Under the pieces are notes generated by a model that was not told the DNA's origin, ran no database searches, and saw only the letters and a program-made list of their open reading frames with translations. Shown here in pieces: positions 27,372 through 36,467 of a stretch of 64,000 nt of DNA. The stretch's first letter is position 1. Each line of letters opens with the position of its first letter. Both the position numbers and the translations under genes were made by a program. The DNA is from Fusobacterium varium (GTDB taxonomy: Bacteria; Fusobacteriota; Fusobacteriia; Fusobacteriales; Fusobacteriaceae), in contig LR134390.1 in assembly GCA_900637705.1 (NCBI GenBank), positions 992,001 through 1,056,000 on the forward strand, given 5' to 3'.

Positions 27372-28574
27372 ATGGCAGTAACATTAGAAACCATCAAAAA
27401 AGCAAAAGAAACCATCGAACATTCGATAAAAAGAACTCCTTTAATAGAGTGTCCAACACTTGAAAAAGAACTAGGGGGTAAAGTATTATTCAAACTTGAA
27501 AATCTTCAGAAGACAGGATCATTTAAAGTAAGAGGAGCATTAAATAGAATAGCTAACCTTACAGAAGAGGAAAAGAAAAAAGGAGTTATTGCCTCATCAG
27601 CAGGGAATCATGCCCAAGGAATAGCTTTGGGAGCAACAGCTCAGGGGATAAAATCAACAATAGTAATGCCAGAAACAGCTCCAATAGCAAAAGTGGTAGC
27701 AACAAAAGGATATGGAGCAGAAGTAGTATTATGTGGAACAGTGTATGATGATGCTTATGCAAAAGCATGTGAAATTCAAAAGGAAACAGGAGCTATATTT
27801 TTACATCCATTTGATGATGATTATGTAATTTCAGGACAGGGAACTATAGGATTAGAAATATTAGAAGATGCAATAGATATAGATACAGTATTGGTACCAA
27901 TAGGTGGAGGAGGAATACTTGCAGGGATAGCAACAGCAATAAAATCAATAAATCCTTCAGTAAGAGTGATAGGAGTGGAATCAGCAAATGCAGCATCAAT
28001 GACAGAAGCATTGGCAAAAGGGGAATGCTGTGAAGTATGTGCGACACCAACAATAGCAGATGGAATAGCAGTAAAAAAAGTAGGGTGCAAAACACTGGAA
28101 CTGGTAAAACAATATGTAGATGAAGTAGTAACAGTAACAGAAGATGAGATAGCAACAGCAATATTATTCCTTATGGAAAAAAGCAAGGTAGTAGCAGAAG
28201 GAGCAGGAGCAACACCATTAGCAGCAATACTAGCAGGAAAAGTAGAATGTAAAGGAAGAAAAACATGTGCAGTAGTATCAGGAGGAAACATAGATGTTAA
28301 TCTTATAGAGAGAGTACTGAATAGAGCATTAATCAATGCAGGAAGAAGATATGAATTTAAAGTAAAAGTACATGACAGATTTGGAGAAACAGAAAAATTA
28401 TTAAGCTTGATTACAGAAAATAGAGCAAATATATTATTTATAACTCAAAGTATGTATAATGTAGAGCTAGGAATAACAATGCAGGAAGTAACACTAGTAA
28501 TAGAATGCAGTGATATGGCTCATAGAGATGCTGTCATAACTAAAATTAAAGAGGCAGGATATGAAATTTATTAG
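27372..28574 (+). CDS. ilvA: Threonine ammonia-lyase (threonine dehydratase)
   Basis: A 400-residue PLP enzyme that deaminates L-threonine to 2-oxobutanoate and ammonia. The PLP lysine is in KTGSFKVRGA (about residue 55), followed by SAGNHAQGIA and the phosphate-binding PIGGGGILAGIA; SGGN is near residue 306. A C-terminal ACT domain starts near residue 328 (YEFKVKVHDRFGETEKLLSLI). Length and single ACT domain fit the catabolic/TdcB-with-ACT class common in anaerobes rather than the two-ACT biosynthetic enzyme, so the symbol ilvA is nominal (tdcB is the alternative). A fermentative role suits a fusobacterium. It has its own promoter and an AGGAGG site. Confidence 0.92.
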   Translation: MAVTLETIKKAKETIEHSIKRTPLIECPTLEKELGGKVLFKLENLQKTGSFKVRGALNRIANLTEEEKKKGVIASSAGNHAQGIALGATAQGIKSTIVMPETAPIAKVVATKGYGAEVVLCGTVYDDAYAKACEIQKETGAIFLHPFDDDYVISGQGTIGLEILEDAIDIDTVLVPIGGGGILAGIATAIKSINPSVRVIGVESANAASMTEALAKGECCEVCATPTIADGIAVKKVGCKTLELVKQYVDEVVTVTEDEIATAILFLMEKSKVVAEGAGATPLAAILAGKVECKGRKTCAVVSGGNIDVNLIERVLNRALINAGRRYEFKVKVHDRFGETEKLLSLITENRANILFITQSMYNVELGITMQEVTLVIECSDMAHRDAVITKIKEAGYEIY

Positions 28575-28652
28575 TATTCAAAAATAGTTAGTATTGAAAA
28601 AAAATGATAATTGAAGTAGAATATCTATTATGAAGTTGTTTGGAGGAGAAAG

Positions 28653-29927
28653 ATGAAAAAGATAATAGGAGTATTAATGATTCTTATATTTTCTATTTCT
28701 TATGGAAAATATGAGTATCCTTTTCAAAATCCATATATGGCAACTATACTAGGAAGTTCTGCTTTGATGATAAATGGAGTAAGTGAATCTGTTCCAACAA
28801 AAGTATATAAGGTTAAACTTCCAGGAAGTATAAAAACGCCAGAGAATTTATGGTATAATGATAAATTTGAGTTTTCTTTAGTTCCACAAAAACAAAAGGC
28901 ACCTTTAATATTTCTTTTAGCAGGAACAGGATCAGATTATCATGCAGCAAGAATGGTATTTTTTCAAAGAATATTTTATGATGCTGGATATAGTGTGATA
29001 TCAATTACGTCACCAATGCATTCAAATTTCATCATTAATGCATCTAGTAATAGAATGCCTGGAATGATAATGGACGATGGAAAAGACATATACAATGTTA
29101 TGAAAGAAACATATAAAATCGTAAAGGATAAAATAAATGTTTCTGATTTTTATGTTGTAGGATATAGCTTAGGTGCTACTGAATCAGCTATAGTTTCTTA
29201 TATTGATGAAACAGAAAAAGCATTTAATTTTAAAAGAGTATTTATGATTAATCCTGCAGTAGATATTTATGAATCAGCAGTAAAGCTTGATAAAGCTTTA
29301 GATATACCTACAGAAGGAAAAGTTGAAAATTTAGAACAACTTATTAATAAAGTATTTAATAAACTTTCAGATTCAGTAAAAAATGGTTATACAGAAATAA
29401 CAGAAGAACTCATCTATAGCATGTTTGCCAAAGATCAAATGTCAGATGAAGAAATGGGAGAATTAATAGGTTTAGTATTTAGGTTAACTGCTATTGATAT
29501 TAACTATGTAACTGACTTAATAAATAATAGAAAAGTTTATGTAGATAAACCAGTTGGAAAATTTACAAATATGTTTCCATATTTTGAAAAAATAAATTTT
29601 GCTGGTTTTGAAGATTATATGTATAGACTTGCTTATCCATACTTTAATGAAAAAATGGGAGGGAATGTAAGCATTAATGATCTTTTGCAGCATACTAAAC
29701 TTCAGCAAATACAAGATTATTTAAAAAATGCAGATAAAATAGCAGTTGTAACAAATAAAGATGAAATTATATTAGGAGAGAAAGATTTTGAATTTTTAGA
29801 GAATACTTTTAAGGAAAGATTAATAATATATCCTTATGGAGGTCATTGTGGAAATATGTATTACAAAACAAATGTAGATGTAATGCTGAAATTTCTGAAG
29901 GAGGGCGTGCTTGATTATGAGAACTAA
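28653..29927 (+). CDS. Exported alpha/beta-hydrolase-like serine hydrolase
   Basis: A 424-residue protein with an N-terminal signal peptide (residues 1-18, KKIIGVLMILIFSISYG). The alpha/beta-hydrolase core is recognisable: IFLLAGTGSDYHAARMVFFQRIFYDAGYSVISIT, with the nucleophile elbow VGYSLGATES (about residues 168-177, Ser at GYSLG) and a late GGHCG that would carry the catalytic His. A middle insertion is unlike standard esterases. It overlaps mlaA by 17 bases, so the pair is translated together; a role in envelope lipid handling is a reasonable inference. ATG follows TTGGAGG. Confidence 0.75.
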   Translation: MKKIIGVLMILIFSISYGKYEYPFQNPYMATILGSSALMINGVSESVPTKVYKVKLPGSIKTPENLWYNDKFEFSLVPQKQKAPLIFLLAGTGSDYHAARMVFFQRIFYDAGYSVISITSPMHSNFIINASSNRMPGMIMDDGKDIYNVMKETYKIVKDKINVSDFYVVGYSLGATESAIVSYIDETEKAFNFKRVFMINPAVDIYESAVKLDKALDIPTEGKVENLEQLINKVFNKLSDSVKNGYTEITEELIYSMFAKDQMSDEEMGELIGLVFRLTAIDINYVTDLINNRKVYVDKPVGKFTNMFPYFEKINFAGFEDYMYRLAYPYFNEKMGGNVSINDLLQHTKLQQIQDYLKNADKIAVVTNKDEIILGEKDFEFLENTFKERLIIYPYGGHCGNMYYKTNVDVMLKFLKEGVLDYEN

Positions 29928-30663
29928 AAGAAAATTTATTTTACTCCTTATGATGATTTCAATTTTTACATTTTCATTTGCTGATGTAACTGAGAAATTA
30001 GAAGTAAAAAATGATAATAATGAAATAGCAGAATATTTTGGAGTGTATGACCCATGGGAACCTTTAAATAGAAGAATATATTATTTTAATTATACTTTTG
30101 ATAAATATGTATTTTTACCAGTGGTAGATGCTTATAATCTTATAACACCTACTTTTGTACAAAAAGGAGTAAAGAATTTCTTTAGAAATACACAAAATAT
30201 AACTATAACGGGTAATTCACTGCTGCAATTTAAAATAAAAAAAGCTATGAGAGCTATAGGAAGATTTTCAATAAATGCAACATTAGGAGCAGGAGGAGTT
30301 TTTGATACAGCATCTTCTTTAGGAATGCCAAAACCATATGAAGATTTTGGATTAACTTTAGCTCATTATGGAGTAGGAGAGGGACCATATTTAATTCTTC
30401 CTTTCTTAGGACCAAGTAATTTAAGAGATGCAGTAGGAACAGGAGTAAATACTTTAGCTCTTGGAGTATTGGATCCTTATGAAGCAGCAGATTTATTTGA
30501 TATAGACAGTCCAGAAGTATTTGCACTTAATTCAGTTGATAAAAGAAAAAATACAAAATTTAGATATTATGCAAGTGGTTCACCATTTGAATATGAATAT
30601 CTAAGATTCTTCTACAAGAAATATAGAAAATTGCAATCAGAAACAGGAGTACAGCTTTTTTAA
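29911..30663 (+). CDS. mlaA: MlaA (VacJ) family outer-membrane lipid-asymmetry protein
   Basis: A ~250-residue MlaA-family protein, which in proteobacteria sits in the outer membrane and removes misplaced phospholipids. The family core is present: YDPWEPLNRRIYYFNYTFDKYVFLPV (about 46-71), VKNFFRNTQNITITGNSLLQ, GRFSINATLGAGGVFDTASSLGM and PYLILPFLGPSNLRDAVG. A signal peptide ends near SFADV, but there is no lipobox Cys, so unlike E. coli MlaA it is probably not lipidated. A TTG at 29911 (6 bases after AAGGAGG) is the likelier start; ATG at 29917 is the alternative. It overlaps the upstream hydrolase. Confidence 0.9.
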   Translation: MIMRTKRKFILLLMMISIFTFSFADVTEKLEVKNDNNEIAEYFGVYDPWEPLNRRIYYFNYTFDKYVFLPVVDAYNLITPTFVQKGVKNFFRNTQNITITGNSLLQFKIKKAMRAIGRFSINATLGAGGVFDTASSLGMPKPYEDFGLTLAHYGVGEGPYLILPFLGPSNLRDAVGTGVNTLALGVLDPYEAADLFDIDSPEVFALNSVDKRKNTKFRYYASGSPFEYEYLRFFYKKYRKLQSETGVQLF

Positions 30664-30686
30664 AAAAGAAAAATGGAGGATATTAA

Positions 30687-32069
30687 ATGGATTTACAAAA
30701 AAAAGTGTTGGATTATAAAGAGGAAGTTATAAAAGGAATACAGGGTGCTGTGCAGATAAAAAGTGTTCAGGAACCTGCAAAAGAAGGGAAACCTTTTGGT
30801 GATGGTCCAGCAGAAGCTTTACAATATTTTTTAAACTTAGGAAAAGAATTAGGATTTGAAGTTAAAAATTTTGACAATTATGCTGGTACTATAGAGTTTG
30901 GTGAAGGAGAAGAAACTGTAGGAATATTAGGTCATGTAGATGTAGTACCTGAAGGTGAGGGATGGACTTATCCTCCATACAGTGCAACTATAGCAGATGG
31001 GAAAATTTTTGGAAGAGGTACTTTAGATGATAAAGGTCCTTCTATGGTCTGCCTTTATGCTATGAAGGCAATAAAGGATTCTGGAGTTAAATTAAGTAGA
31101 AAAGTTAGAATGATAATAGGAGCTAATGAAGAAACTGGAAGTCTTTGTATGGAGCATTATTTTAATACATTAAAACAGCCTCAACCTACATTGGCATTTA
31201 CTCCTGATTCAAGTTTTCCTGTAACATTTGCAGAAAAAGGTATAGTCCGTGTAAAGCTTGCAAATACTTATAAAACTTTAAATAATATAACTATAAAAGG
31301 AGGAAATGCATATAATTCTGTTCCAGATAGAACAGAAGCAGTACTTCCAATAGGATATGTAGATGAAGTAGTAGAAAAGGCTGCTTCTTTTAATGAGGGA
31401 AAAGAATACAAGATAGAAGTCGAAGAAAAAGATGGAAAATATTATATAACTTCTTTAGGAAAGTCTTCTCATGCTGCTAGACCAACAGAGGGATATAATT
31501 CTATCAGTGCATTATTTGCATTTTTAGGAACTGTAAATATTAAAAATGATGAGTTAAACTCATTAGTAGAATTTTTTAGAGAATATATAAAAATGGAGAA
31601 TAATGGAGCTTCTTTTGGAATAAATTTCAAAGATGAAGAAAGTGGAAGTCTTACTCTTAATCTAGGAAAGATGACACTTGAAAATGGAAAGTTAGAATTA
31701 TGTATAGATATGAGATGTCCAGTTCTTGTACCTAATACTAAGGTTATTGAAACATTGAAAGAAAAAACTGCTGGAAAAATGGAACTTGAAGTTACTGGAA
31801 ATTCAGCTCCTTTGTATGTAGCTAAGGACAGCTTTCTTGTATCTACACTAATGGATATTTACAAAGAAATAACAGGAGATGTAGATGCTCAACCAGTAGC
31901 CATTGGTGGAGGAACTTATGCAAGAGAAGTAACTAATGGAGTCGCATTTGGAGCTCTTTTATCATCACAAGAAAATAATATGCATCAAAAAAATGAATAC
32001 CTTGAAATTGATAAAATAGACACATGGTTGAAGATATATGTAGAGGCTATTTACAGATTAGCAAAATAA
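30687..32069 (+). CDS. pepV: Dipeptidase PepV (M20 family)
   Basis: A 460-residue zinc dipeptidase. Metal and catalytic motifs are in order: GILGHVDVVPEGEGW (about residues 76-90), FGRGTLDDKGPSM (about 108-120), GANEETGSLCMEHY with the catalytic/bridging Glu pair, and a late QENNMHQKNEYLEIDK with the final His. The lid domain between about 190 and 300 matches PepV rather than other M20 members. It cleaves dipeptides in the cytoplasm, fitting amino-acid fermentation. ATG follows GGAGG. Confidence 0.93.
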   Translation: MDLQKKVLDYKEEVIKGIQGAVQIKSVQEPAKEGKPFGDGPAEALQYFLNLGKELGFEVKNFDNYAGTIEFGEGEETVGILGHVDVVPEGEGWTYPPYSATIADGKIFGRGTLDDKGPSMVCLYAMKAIKDSGVKLSRKVRMIIGANEETGSLCMEHYFNTLKQPQPTLAFTPDSSFPVTFAEKGIVRVKLANTYKTLNNITIKGGNAYNSVPDRTEAVLPIGYVDEVVEKAASFNEGKEYKIEVEEKDGKYYITSLGKSSHAARPTEGYNSISALFAFLGTVNIKNDELNSLVEFFREYIKMENNGASFGINFKDEESGSLTLNLGKMTLENGKLELCIDMRCPVLVPNTKVIETLKEKTAGKMELEVTGNSAPLYVAKDSFLVSTLMDIYKEITGDVDAQPVAIGGGTYAREVTNGVAFGALLSSQENNMHQKNEYLEIDKIDTWLKIYVEAIYRLAK

Positions 32070-32158
32070 AAAAAGGAAAAAGACTGGTAAAAAAGTATAT
32101 TTTCTAGTATGATATTATGGTAATGAAATATAATTTAGACTAAGGAGATATACAAATT

Positions 32159-33028
32159 ATGGACTGGAAAAAGTTGACTATTGAAGATAAGGAGCTAATA
32201 GATAATTTTACCAAAGGGAAATTTAGAACTTGTGATTACAATTTTACTAATCTTTTTTTATGGAGCCAAGGTGAAAATCTGCATTATAAAATAGAAAATG
32301 ATATATTGATTGTCTGTGGAACATTTGTGGAAGATGAATACTGTTTTATGCCTATTCCAAAAGATGAAAGTGTAATAGGAGCAATGAAGAATATAATAAA
32401 AGAGTTGCTTCAAAATAATAAAAAAATAGTTCTTGTTCCTGAAGAATGGAAAGATAAACTTGAAGATACTTTTATCCTTGAAGAAAGAAGAGATAGTTAT
32501 GACTATATTTATTCGATAGAAAGCTTAGCTTATTTAAAAGGAAGAAAATATGCTAAGAAAAAAAATAGAGTACACAATTTTATGAAAAGTTATAATTATA
32601 GTTATGAACCAGTGACTGCTGAAAATATTGGAGAAGTTATAGATTTTCAAACTAATTGGTGCCATGATAAGGAATGTGAAATTATTCCAGTATTGAGGAA
32701 TGAAAATATGGGAATACTAAATCTTCTTCATAATTTTAATGTATTGGGAATAAAAGGTGGAATATTAAGAGTAGAAGGAAAGATAGTAGCCTATACATTG
32801 GGAGAAGCAATAAATGATGAATATGTAGTTATACATATTGAGAAGGGTTTAAATAATTATGTAGGAAGCTATCAAATGATAAATATGACTTTTCTTGAAA
32901 AAGAATTTACTGATTATAAGTATGTAAATAGAGAAGATGATTTTGGTGATGAGGGATTAAGAGAAGCAAAAGAATCATATCACCCATTGGAACTATTAAA
33001 AAAGTATGAAATAATTGGAATAAAGTAA
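32159..33028 (+). CDS. DUF2156 (MprF C-terminal-like) acyltransferase-fold protein
   Basis: A 289-residue protein of the DUF2156 group, which shares the double GNAT-like fold of the lysyl-phosphatidylglycerol synthase catalytic domain. Recognisable parts: KFRTCDYNFTNLFLWS near residue 22, RKYAKKKNRVHNFMKSYNYSYEP near 140, and AYTLGEAINDEYVVIHIEKGLNNYVGSYQMIN with VNREDDFGDEGLREAKESYHP at the end. It is soluble here, without MprF membrane helices. Possible role: aminoacyl or acyl transfer from tRNA or CoA (inference). It stands alone and ends at a clear terminator. Confidence 0.82.
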   Translation: MDWKKLTIEDKELIDNFTKGKFRTCDYNFTNLFLWSQGENLHYKIENDILIVCGTFVEDEYCFMPIPKDESVIGAMKNIIKELLQNNKKIVLVPEEWKDKLEDTFILEERRDSYDYIYSIESLAYLKGRKYAKKKNRVHNFMKSYNYSYEPVTAENIGEVIDFQTNWCHDKECEIIPVLRNENMGILNLLHNFNVLGIKGGILRVEGKIVAYTLGEAINDEYVVIHIEKGLNNYVGSYQMINMTFLEKEFTDYKYVNREDDFGDEGLREAKESYHPLELLKKYEIIGIK

Positions 33029-33036
33029 AAATTTTA

Positions 33037-33066
33037 ACTGAGACTTAGAAATAAGTCTCAGTTTTT
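33037..33066 (+). terminator. Intrinsic terminator after the DUF2156 gene
   Basis: Stem AACTGAGACTTA (33037-33048) pairs with TAAGTCTCAGTT (33052-33063), then Ts. Confidence 0.85.
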
Positions 33067-33144
33067 ATATATATAATTTTTTATATTTTTATACAAAATA
33101 AATATGCAGTTTGAAAAATTAAAAGTAAAATATGCTGTTAAATA

Positions 33145-33153
33145 TGATATAAT
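33145..33153 (+). promoter_or_regulatory. Extended -10 element for hydG
   Basis: TGATATAAT lies 28 bases upstream of the hydG start codon; no convincing -35 is visible, as expected for extended -10 promoters. Confidence 0.5.
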
Positions 33154-33180
33154 ATAAACAATTATTGAAGGAGGGTTTTT

Positions 33181-34590
33181 ATGGGACAAAAGTATGAATT
33201 GGATTTTTTAACTGAAAATAATATAAACCTTTTAATAAAAGAATCAGAAAAAAAAGCTGAGAATAAAGAATTAGTAAGAAAAATATTAGAGAAAGCTCTG
33301 GAAGCTAAAGGGCTTACTGATGAAGAAGCTGCTGTTTTGCTCAGTATAAACGACACTGAACTTCTTGAAGAAATGTTTGAAACTGCAAGGAAAATAAAAG
33401 AAAAAATATATGGAAAGAGAATTGTAATGTTCGCTCCTTTGTATGTAAGCAACTATTGTGTAAATAATTGTGAATATTGTGGATATAAGCATGACAATGA
33501 TGAATTAAGCAGAAAAAAATTAAACAGGGAAGAGCTTATAGAAGAAGTAAAATCACTAGAAAAGCTTGGACATAAAAGAATAGCTTTAGAAGCTGGAGAA
33601 GACCCTATTAATTGTTCATTAGATTATATACTAGATTGTATAAAAGATATATACTCGATTAAATTTAAAAATGGAAGTATAAGAAGAATTAATGTAAATA
33701 TTGCAGCAACAACTGTTGAAAATTATAAAAGACTGAAAGAGGCAGAAATAGGTACATATATATTATTTCAAGAAACATATCATAAACCTACCTATGAGAG
33801 AGTGCATCTAAATGGACCTAAAAGAGATTATGAGTATCATACAACAGCTATGTTCAGAGCAAGAGAAGCAGGAATAGATGATGTAGGAATAGGAGTATTG
33901 TATGGGTTATATGATTTTAAATATGAAACTATATCTATGATAAGATATGCTGATGCTCTAGAAAAAATAACAGGAGTAGGTCCTCATACAATATCAGTTC
34001 CAAGATTGAGGGCAGCAGAAAATGTGTCATTGAAAGATTATCCATATCTTGTATCAGATGGGGATTTTAAGAAATTGGTAGCTGTATTAAGGCTTGCTGT
34101 TCCATATACAGGACTTATTCTTTCAACTAGAGAAGAAGCAGAGCTTAGAGATGAAATAATAAAATTAGGAATATCTCAAGTGAGTAGTGGATCATGTACT
34201 GGAGTAGGAGGATACTCTGAAAGAGAAAAGGACAGTAAAGAAAAACCACAGTTTGAGCTTGGAGATAACAGGTCACCTTTAGAGATGATAGAAAGTTTAA
34301 TGAAAGGAGGATATGTACCAAGTTATTGTACAGCTTGCTATAGAAATGGACGTACAGGGGATAGATTTATGGAGATAGCAAAAAGTGGCCAAATAAATGT
34401 AATGTGTGAAGCTAATGCGTTAATGACTCTTAAAGAATTTTTGATTGATTATGCAGATGATAGATTAAGAAAAATAGGTGATAAAGTTATTATGGAAACT
34501 TTAAATAAAATGCCTGATGAAAATTTTAAAAATAAAATAAAAGAAAATTTGAAAGCTATAGAAAATGGAGCTAGAGATATAAATGTATAA
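33181..34590 (+). CDS. hydG: [FeFe]-hydrogenase maturation radical SAM enzyme HydG
   Basis: A 469-residue radical SAM enzyme that cleaves tyrosine to make the CO and CN ligands of the hydrogenase H-cluster. The SAM cluster motif is CVNNCEYCGY (C-x3-C-x2-C, about residues 92-100), and the second cluster motif near the C-terminus is SYCTACYRNGRTGDRF with a later CEANALMT, the pattern that separates HydG from ThiH. FQETYHKPTYERVHLNGPK and GVGPHTISVPRL are also typical. HydE and HydF are not in the window. ATG follows AAGGAGGG. The gene is monocistronic and implies an H2-producing fermentation. Confidence 0.95.
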   Translation: MGQKYELDFLTENNINLLIKESEKKAENKELVRKILEKALEAKGLTDEEAAVLLSINDTELLEEMFETARKIKEKIYGKRIVMFAPLYVSNYCVNNCEYCGYKHDNDELSRKKLNREELIEEVKSLEKLGHKRIALEAGEDPINCSLDYILDCIKDIYSIKFKNGSIRRINVNIAATTVENYKRLKEAEIGTYILFQETYHKPTYERVHLNGPKRDYEYHTTAMFRAREAGIDDVGIGVLYGLYDFKYETISMIRYADALEKITGVGPHTISVPRLRAAENVSLKDYPYLVSDGDFKKLVAVLRLAVPYTGLILSTREEAELRDEIIKLGISQVSSGSCTGVGGYSEREKDSKEKPQFELGDNRSPLEMIESLMKGGYVPSYCTACYRNGRTGDRFMEIAKSGQINVMCEANALMTLKEFLIDYADDRLRKIGDKVIMETLNKMPDENFKNKIKENLKAIENGARDINV

Positions 34591-34597
34591 ATAAAAT

Positions 34598-34645
34598 AAA
34601 AGCTGATTAATAGATAAAAAAATTATCTTTTAATCAGCTTTATTT
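34598..34645. terminator. Hairpin terminator after hydG
   Basis: AAAGCTGATTAA (34599-34610) pairs with TTAATCAGCTTT (34630-34641), with an inner AGATAA/TTATCT stem, then a T-rich tail. It may also serve the convergent small gene. Confidence 0.75.
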
Positions 34646-34676
34646 TTAATATTATGCTTTTTAGATAAGTATAATA

Positions 34677-34925
34677 TTAAAACTTTTCTAATAGGAAGTT
34701 TGTAAATTGAGTAAGATTTTCAGTACTTTCTGTAGAAGCATAAGCTAGGCTTCCAAGAGTATTCCATTCAGAAGGGCTGAGAGCAATCTCTTTATTTTTA
34801 GCTTTTTCATCAATTAAATTAAAGAAAGAATTTAGACTTTCTTTAAGCTCTCTATCAAGTTCCTGTCTTTTTTTTAAGTTTTCAGATAAGTTCTGAATTT
34901 CTTTTTTTAGCAGGCAATTTTGCAC
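34677..34925 (-). CDS. Small helical protein of unknown function
   Basis: An 82-residue protein, mostly helical and charged (LLKKEIQNLSENLKKRQELDRELKESL), with a second part LSPSEWNTLGSLAYASTESTENL. No family recognised. GTG at 34925 is chosen because AAGGAGAG lies 6 bases upstream; an in-frame ATG 42 bases earlier has no ribosome-binding site. It stands alone, convergent with hydG. Coding is supported by the ribosome-binding site and lack of a competing frame; function unknown. Confidence 0.55.
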   Translation of the reverse strand: MQNCLLKKEIQNLSENLKKRQELDRELKESLNSFFNLIDEKAKNKEIALSPSEWNTLGSLAYASTESTENLTQFTNFLLEKF

Positions 34926-35175
34926 TTTAATCTCTCCTTTTCTTAAAATTTCACGTAATATTATCATATTTTATATAAAGATGTCAATAGATTTTTTAGA
35001 ACTAATAAATTTATTTTAATATTTTTTAATATTTTTTAATATTTCTTAATATTTATTTCTTATAAAAGCTTTTTAAATTTAAAGGAAACTTTTAAAAGTA
35101 GAGATTAATTTATTATTGACTAATAAAATTTAATTCTATATTATATAAAATAAACAAGGACATCGGAGGAATTTC

Positions 35176-35553
35176 ATGAAAAGATTTTTTGATATGTTTG
35201 TGTTGAAGTTAGGAATATGTGTAAATATAATTGGAATAATATTTGTATTAATTGTTCTTAATGAAAAATCAAGAACATCTATGTTAATAGTTACATACAT
35301 ATCGTGTTTGAGAAATATATTAATATTTACTAGATGGATAGGAGATGATAGATTTATTCTAAAATATTATATTCCCTGTATTATAAGTGATTTTTCTTTA
35401 GAAACTCTTATTAGACTATTTATGGAAACATTTTTGATTAATAAAGATGTGAAAGAAGTAACATGGATAGTTGTAGTTATGGGGATAGGAATGTCATTTG
35501 CAGGTTCATATTTATATCAGTTTTTTAAATTGAAATCCTATGAAAATAATTAA
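35176..35553 (+). CDS. Small membrane protein, paralogue of the gene at 36468
   Basis: A 125-residue protein with three or four hydrophobic segments (about 12-29, 34-50, 65-82 and 97-113). It is clearly related to the protein at 36468-36851: both have an LxxGIxxxIxGxIF opening, a RWIGDDRFILKYY / HWIEDDRYKFKYY block in the middle and end LYQFFKLKSYENN / LYQFFKVKSHKYN. No known family is recognised. The two copies flank a MORN-repeat lipoprotein on the opposite strand. ATG follows CGGAGG. Function unknown. Confidence 0.65.
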   Translation: MKRFFDMFVLKLGICVNIIGIIFVLIVLNEKSRTSMLIVTYISCLRNILIFTRWIGDDRFILKYYIPCIISDFSLETLIRLFMETFLINKDVKEVTWIVVVMGIGMSFAGSYLYQFFKLKSYENN

Positions 35554-35576
35554 ATATTTTATTATTAACAAAAAAA

Positions 35577-35604
35577 ACATCAAAATACTATTTGATGTCT
35601 TTTT
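35577..35604. terminator. Bidirectional terminator between the small membrane gene and the MORN lipoprotein gene
   Basis: ACATCAAA (35577-35584) pairs with TTTGATGT (35591-35598); T run on the plus strand and A run upstream make it usable from both sides. Confidence 0.8.
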
Positions 35605-35609
35605 ATAAA

Positions 35610-36209
35610 CTATAATAAAATCATAAATTGCTCTGCAATAAGCTTTCCATTTTCATAGATGCCTTTCCATTTTAGACTGCCATTTTCATAGTAAATCTTC
35701 CATTCACCACTACTTATACCGTTATGATATTTTTTTTCAGATTCAAGTTCCCCATTATAATAATAACTTTTCCATTCACCATGGGGTTTGCCATCTTTAT
35801 ACATTCCTTTTAAAGCTAACTTTCCATTGAGATGATATTTTAAAAATAAGTTGTTAGGAAGTCCATTCTTAAATTCAGTTTCAATATTTAAATTTCCATT
35901 TTGGTAATAAGTTTTGAATATACCATCTTCTATATTGTTTTTATAGTTTCCCTCTAATTTAATTTTTCCATTTAGGTGATAAATTTTTTCTAGACCATTT
36001 TTGGTACCATCTTTATAACATGTAACTTTTTTCAACTGTCCATTGTGGTATTTTTCTGTAAGTATACCAGAAAAGTGTTTGCTAATTCCCAAAATATTTT
36101 CTTTTTCATAAAAAAATGTAGTTTTTTGAGGTATTGTTGTATTATTTTTTTCACTATTACAACTTAATAATAGAAATATTACAGAAAAGAGTAATATAAT
36201 ATTTTTCAT
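35610..36209 (-). CDS. MORN-repeat lipoprotein (YwqK-like)
   Basis: A 199-residue lipoprotein: signal peptide with lipobox LLSC (Cys at about residue 17), then about seven MORN-variant repeats of ~22 residues of the type YKDGKPHGEWKSYYYNGELE, for example near residues 57-190. Such proteins are found in fusobacteria as expanded families and are often labelled YwqK-family antitoxin, a name with little support for exported copies. The repeats form a beta-solenoid-like surface, probably for protein or envelope contacts. Flanked by two paralogous membrane-protein genes on the other strand. Confidence 0.85.
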   Translation of the reverse strand: MKNIILLFSVIFLLLSCNSEKNNTTIPQKTTFFYEKENILGISKHFSGILTEKYHNGQLKKVTCYKDGTKNGLEKIYHLNGKIKLEGNYKNNIEDGIFKTYYQNGNLNIETEFKNGLPNNLFLKYHLNGKLALKGMYKDGKPHGEWKSYYYNGELESEKKYHNGISSGEWKIYYENGSLKWKGIYENGKLIAEQFMILL

Positions 36210-36374
36210 GTATTTTTCCTCCCCAATTTTTCGAGTATTGTACCCTATTATAACATAAATTTAAGAAAAATCGTAAAAATAGCTAGATTTATTAATCTTT
36301 TAGACAGTAAAAGATTAATAAAAAATATAAAAAGTAAATTAATATAGAAATAAGTGGCTTTTAATTTTTTAATT

Positions 36375-36402
36375 TTGACATTTATGTAAAAAGTCTTATA
36401 AT
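36375..36402 (+). promoter_or_regulatory. Sigma-70-type promoter for the second small membrane protein
   Basis: Perfect TTGACA (36375-36380) and TATAAT (36397-36402) with a 16-base spacer. Confidence 0.75.
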
Positions 36403-36467
36403 ATAAACAAAAAGAATGGAAAAGATTAAATTTTATAAGATTATAAAATTTATTAAGGAGGTGTCAT

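Noticed and set aside
27586-28336. Long leucine/isoleucine-rich frames opposite the threonine dehydratase gene
   Set aside because: They are antisense shadows of the PLP enzyme's repetitive codons and have no ribosome-binding site.
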